From Tolypothrix tenuis PCC 7101 (GTDB lineage: Bacteria > Cyanobacteriota > Cyanobacteriia > Cyanobacteriales > Nostocaceae): DNA of 64,000 bases. Under the pieces are notes generated by a model that saw only the letters and a list, made by a program, of their open reading frames with translations, was not told the DNA's origin and ran no database searches. A program made the translations under genes and the position numbers. The stretch is from contig NZ_AP018248.1 in assembly GCF_002368295.1 (NCBI RefSeq), positions 7,465,326 through 7,529,325 of the forward strand. The letters are read 5' to 3'. This document shows, piece after piece, positions 9,536-17,903 of the stretch (positions within the stretch are counted from its first letter, which is position 1; each line of letters starts with the position of its first letter).

Positions 9536-10825
9536 ATGGTTAATAAATTAGCGATTGTGGGTGCTGGCCCTTGTGGACTTCTCCTAGCACATTATTTACT
9601 GCGTCGTGGCGAACAATACCAAATCGATATTTACGAACGCCGCAACGATCCGCGAACTGTGCCATTTTCCAAATCCCGAACTTTTCCCATCGCCTTAGGA
9701 AATCGGGGAATAGCTGCTTTGCAGAAAATCCCTGGACTCATGGAAGCAGTCAAAGCCATGAGTTTAGCAACTACGGGGTCTATGATACATCAACCCAATG
9801 GCAAGACGCGAACAATTACCAGAAAGGAACCTCTGTTTACTCTTGATCGCACAAATTTAGCGATCGCGCTATTAAATCAATTAGTAGAGAAATATGACAA
9901 TAGCCGATTAAATATTCATTTCAACAGCCAATGTACCCAGGTAGATTTTGTTGCAAAACAAGTCACCTTGCAAAGAGATTCCGCCGAAAAATTTACTGCT
10001 GATTATGACTTATTAGTCGGTACTGATGGGGCAAATTCTGCAGTTAGAGATCATCTTTGTACAACAGAATTGTTTGAATGCCAAAAACAATACTACCGCA
10101 ACGAGTACAAATCCATCTATATCCCCAATCCCACAATTAACCTGCAACCCGGTAAAATTCACACATGGAGAATTGATGATGGCACCAACATCATACTACT
10201 CAATCAACCTGACGGCAGCATTAGCGGTGTTATCTATTTTCCCCAACATAAAAATCAAATAACAAGTCTGACTACCACAGAAGAAGTACAGCAATTCTTT
10301 CACCAGAACTTTCCCGAGGTGGCTCAGTTGATGCCACAATCAGAAGCCGAAGCTTTACTCAAGCGGCCCATTTCCCAAGTAATTACAATTCGCTGTAACC
10401 GTTATCACTATGATGACAGTGTGGTATTAATGGGAGACGCAGCTCATGCTGTTAGCCCCTCTCTAGGTCAAGGTTGTAATTCTGCGCTAGAAGATGTGGT
10501 TGTATTCGACAATCTTTTAGACGAGTATGTTGATGATTTAGCAGCCGCCATCGAAAATTTCAGTATTCGCCGCCAACCAGATGGTGATGCATTAGCAGAA
10601 CTAAGCGAAAATGCCTTCCCTGCTACTAAGGGACTATTTTTGGAATTTATACTCAGACAACGTCTGTCACAAATTCTGCATCAACTATTTCCTCAACGCT
10701 TCTTACCATCCTTATTTGAGGTATTATCTGACACCACAGTTCCCTACAGAAAAATTTTGCAGTCTTACGAAGGTTGGGTATCAAAAGTCAAAAATGCTAA
10801 CAACCAGTTTTACAGCAACCTGTAG
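9536..10825 (+). CDS. FAD-dependent monooxygenase, kynurenine 3-monooxygenase-like
   Basis: Class A flavoprotein hydroxylase of 429 aa that uses NAD(P)H and oxygen to hydroxylate an aromatic or similar substrate. The Rossmann FAD motif is GAGPCG at residues 8-13. The DG motif appears as LVGTDGANSAVRDH, and the GD motif as VVLMGDAAHAVSPSLGQGCNSALED. The NEYKSIYIPN segment and the SLGQGCNSALED wording recall kynurenine 3-monooxygenases more than p-hydroxybenzoate hydroxylases. No tryptophan-degradation genes lie next to it, so the substrate is left open. The C-terminal 60 residues are amphipathic. It stands alone between repeat-rich gaps. Confidence 0.8.
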   Translation: MVNKLAIVGAGPCGLLLAHYLLRRGEQYQIDIYERRNDPRTVPFSKSRTFPIALGNRGIAALQKIPGLMEAVKAMSLATTGSMIHQPNGKTRTITRKEPLFTLDRTNLAIALLNQLVEKYDNSRLNIHFNSQCTQVDFVAKQVTLQRDSAEKFTADYDLLVGTDGANSAVRDHLCTTELFECQKQYYRNEYKSIYIPNPTINLQPGKIHTWRIDDGTNIILLNQPDGSISGVIYFPQHKNQITSLTTTEEVQQFFHQNFPEVAQLMPQSEAEALLKRPISQVITIRCNRYHYDDSVVLMGDAAHAVSPSLGQGCNSALEDVVVFDNLLDEYVDDLAAAIENFSIRRQPDGDALAELSENAFPATKGLFLEFILRQRLSQILHQLFPQRFLPSLFEVLSDTTVPYRKILQSYEGWVSKVKNANNQFYSNL

Positions 10826-11540
10826 CAATTAATTAGGGAACCCAAAATTGGTTTTGGGGAAAAGGTTAAGGGTTTTGTCTTTCCCTTTCCCCCTTCCCCA
10901 TACGTGTCAACTTAAGCTAAAAGCTATATACGGCGCTTGTTGTACAAATACCTCTCGCCCTCATCCCCTAACCCCTTCTCCCGCAGGAGAAGGGGAACTA
11001 AATCTCTTGCTCCCCTCTCCTGCTGGGAGAGGGGCTGGGGGTGAGGGCGAAACCTTGCACAAGAGCGGGTTTCACGTTAAGTTGACACCAATGCCCATTC
11101 CCCTCACCTTAACCGACAAGTATTGAAACTCAGAGAGAAAAAAATCACAGTTTCTAATTTTTTTCATTAAAGATCTAAAAAAATTAAATCTTAACTTTTC
11201 TTAACACAATTAATACTAGTATACAACGTATCTTATTCACACATTTTGCATATACGTATACTACGTATATTCTATTAGTTAAATTTGTGAATTGTGAATT
11301 TGAGATAAGCAAATCCGATTCAGATAAAAACTTTTGATTTCAATATCAAAACTTTAATAAGTTTATGCGTGTAATTACTGTATAACTTGTTTGTTTTGTT
11401 CCAATTTTCGTATCCGGATTTATAACTTGGCTATTGAAGATGTATTTAGGAACACTGGAAGACATCCTGCAAAATACCGAGTCTAATAATTTGGATTTTT
11501 GCATAACCCAGCACCTAAACAAAACTTCTATCAAACACTA
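10826..11540. other. Repeat-bearing intergenic region
   Basis: It holds an STRR element (about 10850-11126) into which a 185-bp inverted-repeat element has been inserted (10904-11088), then about 400 bp of AT-rich sequence with no coding signal. The 5' end of the next gene is uncertain within its last part. Confidence 0.6.
10904..11088. mobile_element. MITE-like element, 185 bp, 12-bp terminal inverted repeats
   Basis: The ends are perfect inverted repeats GTGTCAACTTAA (10904-10915) and TTAAGTTGACAC (11077-11088). Inside is a long imperfect palindrome of CCCTCATCCCC / GGGTGAGGG type with CCTTCTCCCGCAGGAGAAGG and CCCTCTCCTGCTGGGAGAGG stems. It has no ORF. It splits an STRR element whose ends (GGGGAAAAGGTTAAGGG and CTTAACCGACAAGTATTG) lie on either side. 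No target duplication was recognised. Confidence 0.65.
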
Positions 11541-12431
11541 ATGATCACCAAGGGTGTAAAGACAATGAAAACCATGACCTTAATGAATGACCAAATTTTA
11601 ATCGAGCAATATATCCAAGGTAAAATTAAACTGGGATTTAGCCAAAACTTCCGCATCGAATCTATAGGAGAAACCATCCAATTATTAACTAAAAATGGCT
11701 TCTTTATTGCTACTACAAACTTAGCAGATGAAACTAGAGTTTTTCAGGTGCGGCAAGAATCCCATCATTGGGAATTTCTCAACCAAATATTGCTTAACAA
11801 TAGATTTATGCCAACTATTAAAAGTGGTAGTGGGTTATTACAATATGAATATTATCCCCTACCCAAATGCTATAAAATGCATTATACAGAAGCTTTAGAT
11901 TTATGGAAGTTGTGGCGTTCTCAGTGTAATTTAAAAGTGAACAATTGCGAGCAATTAAACTTATTAGTATTGAATAATAATAATTGGCAGAAAATTGTAG
12001 ACTTAGCATTTAGTAGAGAAAGCGTATTTATCAAAACTGCTGCTGATGAGATTGTAGTTGATAACTGCGATCGCGTTCTCTGGCTCCTGTATGTCCAAGA
12101 AGAACCAGAACTTGCTACTGTAATTCAAACAAGTAAAGTAGTCAAAGAAAATAACTCTCCACAAATTGCCAAAGTCACTGACAATCAATCAATGTGTGTG
12201 GTGCAAGATAAACAGCAAAATGATTATGTAGCTTGCGAGAGCAATCCATTTATTGCATCCCTAGTATCATCACCCACTGTCACAACTAATAATATTGTCA
12301 AACTGCATCAAGGTAAACTTTATATCCAAACACCAGAAGGTGAAGTGGTAGTTGAAGGTTCTAACCTAAAATTCTGGTTTACTCAACCTGGAACTCAAAA
12401 TCTTGTTCCTCAATCTGTGGTAATAAAGTAA
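11541..12431 (+). CDS. Unrecognised protein
   Basis: No family was recognised. The frame is open from 11499 (ATG), but ATGs at 11541 (MITKGVKTM) and 11565 (MKTMTLMNDQ) are likelier; AAGGG lies about ten bases before 11565. It is not membrane-bound and has no signal peptide. The N-terminal half (residues 1-150) is a mixed alpha/beta segment with RIESIGETIQLLTKNG. A middle part rich in Asn, Gln and Ser looks disordered. The C-terminus (KLHQGKLYIQTPEGEVVVEG...LKFWF) has paired strands reminiscent of an earlier segment, ESVFIKTAADEIVVDNCDRVLWLL; this hints at a duplicated beta motif of about 30 residues. It neighbours the FHA protein, convergently, with no operon. Confidence 0.6.
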   Translation: MITKGVKTMKTMTLMNDQILIEQYIQGKIKLGFSQNFRIESIGETIQLLTKNGFFIATTNLADETRVFQVRQESHHWEFLNQILLNNRFMPTIKSGSGLLQYEYYPLPKCYKMHYTEALDLWKLWRSQCNLKVNNCEQLNLLVLNNNNWQKIVDLAFSRESVFIKTAADEIVVDNCDRVLWLLYVQEEPELATVIQTSKVVKENNSPQIAKVTDNQSMCVVQDKQQNDYVACESNPFIASLVSSPTVTTNNIVKLHQGKLYIQTPEGEVVVEGSNLKFWFTQPGTQNLVPQSVVIK

Positions 12432-12469
12432 ATAATTAATCGACTTTAGTGCAGCACAGCGTAAATAAA

Positions 12470-12525
12470 CCAACCATTTAAAATCAACACATTTGTAGAC
12501 GCGTAGCGTCTTTCCGCAGGGTATT
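12470..12525. repeat. Dispersed repeat, copy related to 9215-9275
   Basis: It contains GCGTAAATAAACCAACC and GTAGACGCGTAGCGTC followed by TTTCCGCAGGGTA. The same components occur in a different arrangement at 9215-9300. It lies in the 257-bp gap between two convergent genes. Confidence 0.5.
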
Positions 12526-12688
12526 TCAAATTCCGCGCCGCAGTTTAGCCATCAGAGTTTCATTGTTGATTTTGCCAAAAATTGAGGCATAAAAACATAC
12601 AAATATGCCATAGCGTAAATCCAGCAGCAATTCTCAATCAATGAGTACTTACGCTATAATCACTGGGAATTTTGCACATTACACATTA

Positions 12689-14764
12689 CTATTGCTTTAG
12701 GCTTTTCAGATAATAAACCAGCGCCTCTGCTGTTGGTACATTAGTTGCTAGTAAAACTTTGTTAATATTGCAGCTCCTCAATAGTGCTTCTTCATTTGCT
12801 TGACTAGTCTGCGGTATGAGGAAATCTCTCAAGAAAATAACTGCTGAGATATCACCAGAGTTAACTAATGTATTAATTGCTTGATATCCATGAGAAGTGG
12901 CTGCTGGAATTTGATGACTAATAGTGACACCTGCTTGTTCATGCAAGACTTCGCTAATCGATTGCCAAGCAATAATATGATGATGTGAGAAAAATTCTTG
13001 ATGCTGATGTACAAATTCAGCTAATTCAGCTTTTTTGTTTTCATGAGCTAAAAGTACTATATTTTTATGAGTAATTTCTGGCTGAGTTTGAATGACAGTT
13101 ACTTCCTCATAAATTTCACTAGATTCTGCTTCCGATGAGTCATAAATTTCAGCAAAAAGTTGATTAATTGACTCAGATGTTAACAGCGTTAATTCTGGGC
13201 TAAAATCATCTTCAAGTTCTTCATTTAATAGAGCAGATAGAGCATCTGATTCGCTCAATTCGCTAGTTGCTTCCGGTACTTCTGTCAGAAAAGCCTCTTC
13301 ATTAACTACTACTGCATCATCAGTCTTGATATCCTCAGCTTGATTGTTAATAGGTTCCGGTACTTGGCAAAATAAAGCTCCGGACTCAATCAGCATCTCG
13401 TCTGAGAATATAGCTTCTTCATGGCTAAACTCTGGGGTAAAGCCATCCACAAATTTTGGCGCTGCTACACCATCAATCTTGACTTTAAAATCCTCCTCAA
13501 TCACTTCATCACTGATATGGGGTGGAACTTCAATTACTATGTTTTGTGGTTGATTGGATAGATGACGCGGTTGTACAATTGTTAACTCTCGCGGAATTTC
13601 TGCATCCCAATCTATATCTAAATCTGCAATTTCTGTAGGAAGTTCACTCACCATTTCTGCTGGTTGTCGGAATTTATCGCGCGGTTGTACATCGGTAAAG
13701 TCTTGCAGAATTGGCATTTCCAAATCGAAAAAGTCGTCATCAATATCTGAGACAACTTCATTCAAGGTTGCTGCTGGTGGCTCAACTTGAGCGCGCGGTT
13801 GTACATCGGTAAAGTCTTGCAGAATTGGCATTTCTAAATCGAAAAAGTCGTCATCAATATCTGAGACAACTTCATTCAAGGTTTCTGCTAGTGGCTCGAC
13901 TTGAGCGCGTGGTTGTACAATTGTCAATTCTCGCGGAGTCTCTGCATCTCCATTTATCTCTGCAGGAATTTCGCTTGCTGTCTCTGGAATTGAGTCATTT
14001 AAATCTTGTGGCTGAACAAAGGTAATTTCTTCGAGAAATGGTGCAGCCACATCAACATCATTCACCTCTGCGGAAATTTCATTTCCTATCTCCGGTAATG
14101 GAGACATTAAACCTTGTAGTTGCACAAAGGTGATTTCTTCGCTCACAGATTGAGCAACATCAGCATTTACATCGCTAACAGACGCAGAAAATTCATTTGC
14201 TGCTAGCGAATTTTCAATGATGTTTTCTAGTGCCTTGATTTCAGATTCTAGTTCTGAAGTTTCTAATTCGCTTTTATCGTTACTAAATTCTGCAGCCGAT
14301 TCCGAACTTAAGTTATGTGCAACTTTGCTATTTACTTTTGCTGGATTAGCAATATTAATATTGCCAATATTGTCATTGACTCGCCAACCAGCCAACAGTG
14401 ATGGATCGATAGTTTTAAATACAGTTGCTGGCAATTGTTGAGGCGTAGGAATAATATCTTCCACCGTCATCACGTAATCACCAATGCGGATAATATCTTT
14501 ATCCTTTAACTGTACTGGCACATTTTTTTGAGCCAGTTTGCCATTAATAACTGAGCCGTTTCTACTTCCCAGATCACAGAAATAGTAATTACCATTATGA
14601 GCAAAAAACTTACCATGTACCCTACTCACATCAGGGCTATTTAAGACCAAATAAGAATCAGGAGAACGACCAATCATGCATTCTCCTGTTGCTGCAGTTG
14701 CTAATGCTAGATCAAGTTCGTTAACTTCATCTGCTGTTGGTGAATAGTTAACTTTTATTTTCAT
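12689..14764 (-). CDS. FHA-domain protein with C-terminal methylglyoxal-synthase-like domain
   Basis: 691 aa in three parts. Residues about 20-105 are an FHA phosphothreonine-binding domain: MIGRSPDSYLVLNSPDVSRVHG, then DLGSRNGSVINGK, with the key Arg, Ser and Asn present. Residues about 110-560 are acidic, Glu/Ser-rich and repetitive, with a unit around FTDVQPRAQVEP or ELTIVQPR; two units are copies 114 bp apart at DNA level. The last 128 residues (12689-13075) align by eye with methylglyoxal synthase: NIVLLAHENKK, ISAVIFLRDFL and VLLATNVPTAEALV match E. coli MgsA ALVAHDHCK, DVLIFFWDPL and VATNVATAD. By that alignment Asp20 becomes Glu, catalytic Asp71 becomes Tyr, His98 becomes Ser and Asp101 becomes Asn; only Asp91 survives. 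The domain is therefore probably a ligand-binding or structural relic. It may link Ser/Thr kinase signalling to metabolite sensing; that is inference. Confidence 0.75.
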   Translation of the reverse strand: MKIKVNYSPTADEVNELDLALATAATGECMIGRSPDSYLVLNSPDVSRVHGKFFAHNGNYYFCDLGSRNGSVINGKLAQKNVPVQLKDKDIIRIGDYVMTVEDIIPTPQQLPATVFKTIDPSLLAGWRVNDNIGNINIANPAKVNSKVAHNLSSESAAEFSNDKSELETSELESEIKALENIIENSLAANEFSASVSDVNADVAQSVSEEITFVQLQGLMSPLPEIGNEISAEVNDVDVAAPFLEEITFVQPQDLNDSIPETASEIPAEINGDAETPRELTIVQPRAQVEPLAETLNEVVSDIDDDFFDLEMPILQDFTDVQPRAQVEPPAATLNEVVSDIDDDFFDLEMPILQDFTDVQPRDKFRQPAEMVSELPTEIADLDIDWDAEIPRELTIVQPRHLSNQPQNIVIEVPPHISDEVIEEDFKVKIDGVAAPKFVDGFTPEFSHEEAIFSDEMLIESGALFCQVPEPINNQAEDIKTDDAVVVNEEAFLTEVPEATSELSESDALSALLNEELEDDFSPELTLLTSESINQLFAEIYDSSEAESSEIYEEVTVIQTQPEITHKNIVLLAHENKKAELAEFVHQHQEFFSHHHIIAWQSISEVLHEQAGVTISHQIPAATSHGYQAINTLVNSGDISAVIFLRDFLIPQTSQANEEALLRSCNINKVLLATNVPTAEALVYYLKSLKQ
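13687..13914. repeat. Two 114-bp near-identical tandem units inside the FHA gene
   Basis: The sequence beginning GTACATCGGTAAAGTCTTGC at 13687 recurs at 13801 with few changes, and a third diverged unit begins at 13915. The period is exactly 38 codons, so the frame is kept. The near identity points to a recent duplication. Confidence 0.8.
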
Positions 14765-15170
14765 ATTAATTTTTTGTTATTTTTATTAATTTCTACTACC
14801 CAACGCTGACTAGTTGAATCTTCTAAATTTAAAATAGCATCTGTGTGAGCGATGAACATGGTAACAACAAAGTCTACCTGCTCATGAGAATTATTGCTGA
14901 CGAGTGATGGAATATAGGGTATTGATGATTAGTTGCGCTACTTAGTTCCCTTTATTTCCCTTGTTTCTCATTCCATTATTACGTAAACGCAAAATTGCGA
15001 TCGCACCCAAACAGTGCTGAGTGCTGAGTCAAAAGACAGAAAATTTCGCCATACTACTAACCCTGGTAAATAATTGAGCAATATTTTTATAATCCAAAAA
15101 TACTTCCCAAGCTGAAGAGATTTGCTCAGGTCGCTCCTTTCACCCTTCCCCTTTTCCCTTTCCCCAATCC
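14765..15170. other. Intergenic region downstream of histidine kinase
   Basis: About 400 bp with one HIP1-like GCGATCGC near 14998 and a CT-rich STRR-like stretch (15130-15180, CCCTTCCCCTTTTCCC) next to the kinase stop codon. No gene or hairpin terminator is supported. Confidence 0.5.
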
Positions 15171-16958
15171 CTATTTCCCCAGACAATCATCACCACAGGA
15201 AACGATTACTGGTTGTTGATACAAAGGCACAGTGAATGTCACTGTCGAACCTAAGCCTTCACCTAAGCTGTAAAAATTCACTTCTCCACCCATTGCTTCT
15301 ACCAGCTTTTGGGATATAGCTAGTCCTAAACCAGTTCCCCCATACTGACGAGTACGGGAACCATCAACTTGAGAAAATAATTGAAATAGTTTATCTTGCT
15401 TGTCTAAAGAAACACCAATACCTGTATCTGCTACGCGCACTTTCACCATGCCAGGATATTGCTGTTCTTGGAATTTAGCCTTTTTGATTACAATATCAGC
15501 ACTGATAGTAATACCACCTTCTTGAGTAAATTTAATGGCATTACCTACCAAATTTAGCATTACTTGTAACAGTCGTTGGTAGTTACCTTGCACAATTATT
15601 TCATCAGAAGTATTAGGCAATTGCATCTGAAAGCTGAGATTTCTCATCTCGGCTTGGGGACGCATGAAATTTTCTACATCACTAAATAACTCAGCTAATT
15701 GTACAGGAGCACAATCAAGCTCCATTTTGCCTGCTTCAATTTTGGCAATATCTAAAATATCATTGATGATATTAAGCAAGTGGATGGATAATTGATGCGC
15801 TTCTAGCAAAAACTGATTTTGTTCTTCTGGATCATCTGCCATCCCTTCCAAAATCAGTTTTAAAAATCCAATCATCCCATTCAGGGGAGTACGGATTTCG
15901 TGGGAGACGTTAGCCAGAAACTCACTCTTGAGGCGGGAAGCATCTTCGGCTTTTTGACGCGCCACTTCCAATTCTTTGTACAAAGTAGCATGAGCGATCG
16001 CAGTCCCTAACTGATCCGCTACCTCTTTGGCTAGCTCAATTTCTGCATCTGTTAGCGGGTAGCATTCATCTCGTAAATTCAACGCTACCAAGCTATTTGC
16101 TTGGTCTTGATAAGATGTCGCTACCACTAAAATTTTTTGGTTAGGACATAGACTAGACCCTGGTGCTTGCACTACTACGGGTTCTAAGGTAGCCAAAGCC
16201 TGAGCGAAAGCAGGTTCATCGGCTAAATTTATATCTGAACCCAACAGAGATTTGCACTGGGGCTGATGATACTCTGCTATTACCCGTACTTTTTGGCTAG
16301 AAGGCTGGTAAGGGCAAATAATACAACGCTCTAGCCGCAGTACTTTTCCTAAACTATCAACTGTTTGTTGCCAAATAATGTCTATATCTAGGTTGCGGCG
16401 AATATTTTTAGTAATTCGGTTTACCAGTTTTTGATGCTGCTGTGAGCGAACAGCCAACTCTATTTGTGTAGGTTTTTTGGCAATTACATCTACTTTCTTG
16501 AGATTGACTTTCGCTTGCAGTAAGCGTCCCATCACCAAAACTGTGGTAGCCGCTTTACCCAATTGCGGCATAATCGGAGAGATTACCAACTCCAACTCAA
16601 ATAATTCTTGCCCGTAACTAAACCAGCATTGCAATCTTTCGGGCACCAAATTTGTCAAAATTCGGTGTAACCGTTCCAAATAAGCCACATTATCCACTGG
16701 GACAAAGTTGGCTTCCTCATTAAACTCATCAACTATTTGCTCAGGATTTAACCCAAGAATTTCACTATGCTGCCAATAAAAAGTCAGGTAACGTCCTGAC
16801 CCATCTTGTGTAAATACCAACTCGGCTCCTAGAGTTGGTAGCATATAGTCGGTCTGATGATTAATAGAGTTTCGATTCTGGGAGAATAAGTGTGGCAATT
16901 GCGAATGGGCAGTAATAGTCATTATCGAGTTGGATATACGATTAGCAGCCGACAACAT
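15171..16958 (-). CDS. Sensor histidine kinase (PAS-like, GAF, HisKA, HATPase)
   Basis: A soluble 595-aa histidine kinase of a two-component system; no membrane segments. Residues about 40-150 form a PAS-like sensor (GSGRYLTFYWQHSEILGLNP). Residues about 180-335 are a GAF domain (LRLERCIICPYQPSS to AKEVADQLGTAIAHATLYK). A short coiled coil follows. HisKA contains FLANVSHEIRTPLNGMIGF with the phosphoacceptor His near residue 353. The ATPase has N box LNLVGNAIKFT, G1 VADTGIGV, F box LFQLFSQVD and G2 GGTGLGLAIS. No receiver domain is fused and no response-regulator gene is adjacent. The GAF lacks an obvious chromophore-binding Cys-His pair. The second Met (16922, MTITAHSQL) is an alternative start; neither has a good ribosome site. 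Confidence 0.85.
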   Translation of the reverse strand: MLSAANRISNSIMTITAHSQLPHLFSQNRNSINHQTDYMLPTLGAELVFTQDGSGRYLTFYWQHSEILGLNPEQIVDEFNEEANFVPVDNVAYLERLHRILTNLVPERLQCWFSYGQELFELELVISPIMPQLGKAATTVLVMGRLLQAKVNLKKVDVIAKKPTQIELAVRSQQHQKLVNRITKNIRRNLDIDIIWQQTVDSLGKVLRLERCIICPYQPSSQKVRVIAEYHQPQCKSLLGSDINLADEPAFAQALATLEPVVVQAPGSSLCPNQKILVVATSYQDQANSLVALNLRDECYPLTDAEIELAKEVADQLGTAIAHATLYKELEVARQKAEDASRLKSEFLANVSHEIRTPLNGMIGFLKLILEGMADDPEEQNQFLLEAHQLSIHLLNIINDILDIAKIEAGKMELDCAPVQLAELFSDVENFMRPQAEMRNLSFQMQLPNTSDEIIVQGNYQRLLQVMLNLVGNAIKFTQEGGITISADIVIKKAKFQEQQYPGMVKVRVADTGIGVSLDKQDKLFQLFSQVDGSRTRQYGGTGLGLAISQKLVEAMGGEVNFYSLGEGLGSTVTFTVPLYQQPVIVSCGDDCLGK

Positions 16959-17095
16959 TATTACTAAAGCTGCTTAAAGTTTGGCATAAATTATTACAGC
17001 TTTTGAGCCTTTGGTTGAGTGTTTTGGATATTTTGTCACCCAAAGTGGCAAACTTTACATTCTTTTGATTTTTTATTTACAGTTTATTTATGAAT

Positions 17096-17332
17096 TTAGT
17101 CGTTCCATTCGCCTCGTGGTGGAATAGGAGCGCGGAGTGGAGTACGTGTTAATTCATCATCTCTAGGAATGTCACCTCGTAACCATTGCCGAATTGCAAC
17201 TTCAATTACTTTGCTAGGGTCATTAGTTAAATGCTGAATTTGCTCTACTAACTCGGAGTCTAGGCGGACAGCTATTTCTACCTTATCGGCTTGTCTGTTG
17301 TCCGCATCCGTAGCTTTTTCTTTCATATTCAT
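17096..17332 (-). CDS. Small ribbon-helix-helix-like protein
   Basis: 78 aa. After a charged N-terminus, KVEIAVRLDSELVEQIQHL and DPSKVIEVAIRQWLRGD follow the strand-helix-helix pattern of CopG/Arc-type DNA-binding proteins, with alternating V-E-I-A-V-R in the strand. The C-terminal tail PLRAPIPPRGEWND is Pro/Arg-rich. No toxin gene is adjacent, so it may be a stand-alone regulator rather than an antitoxin. It lies upstream of the histidine kinase in the same orientation with a gap of 137 bp. The family is not named with certainty. Confidence 0.6.
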   Translation of the reverse strand: MNMKEKATDADNRQADKVEIAVRLDSELVEQIQHLTNDPSKVIEVAIRQWLRGDIPRDDELTRTPLRAPIPPRGEWND

Positions 17333-17903
17333 AGGTTTATATACTCGGAAATTGTGGTTTCAAAAGCTTTTTAAAGCAGTACTCTTATAAATTTCGGCTC
17401 AGTTTACTGACAAATGAAAAAAAATTATAGTTACATAGTTCCCCGAAATTGTACCAAAGTAACAGCTTCTCCTCGCAAGTGGCAATTTTCATAGAAGATA
17501 CCAAACAATAGCTCTATGGCATTTGTGTCAGTAAATCAATAATTTACGGGCAATTACGCCTGGAATTACCACGCTCTTCACACTATGTACTTATACATCT
17601 TTATTGTACGCTTCTGGTTGATCAATACTATCGGCCGAAGGGAAAATGGGATTGGGGCATGGGGCATTGGGCATTGGGGATGGGTAATGGGCAGAATTTA
17701 TCTTGACTGTTGTACAGACGCGATTAATCGCGTCTCTCTTGACAAATGACCAATGACCAATGACAAATAACAATAAACAAATATTTCTCTGGCTAATGAT
17801 GGTTGTCTCGCCCGATATGCAGCGTCGTTGCCTAAGAAAGCATTAAAATACATTAAGTAATTTGCTCTCTCTACCTTGGTTGCTTTTTCAGCAAAAATAG
17901 TAT
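17333..17903. other. Divergent region before lepA, with STRR and palindrome
   Basis: It contains GGGGCATTGGGCATT-type STRR (17648-17692), the 20-bp palindrome at 17716-17735 and a TGACCAA/TGACAAA array (17740-17770). The remaining sequence carries the promoters of the divergent RHH-like and lepA genes, but no box is clear. Confidence 0.6.
17716..17735. repeat. Palindromic dispersed repeat, copy 1
   Basis: AGACGCGATTAATCGCGTCT, a perfect 20-bp palindrome preceded by TTGTAC and followed by CTC. Three other copies lie at 29981-30000, 38380-38399 and 39709-39728. Confidence 0.9.

Noticed and set aside
12692..13075. Active methylglyoxal synthase
   Set aside because: By-eye alignment replaces three catalytic positions (Asp71, His98, Asp101), so activity is unlikely.
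17096..17332. Toxin-antitoxin module
   Set aside because: Only an RHH-like protein is present; neither side has a toxin-like small gene.
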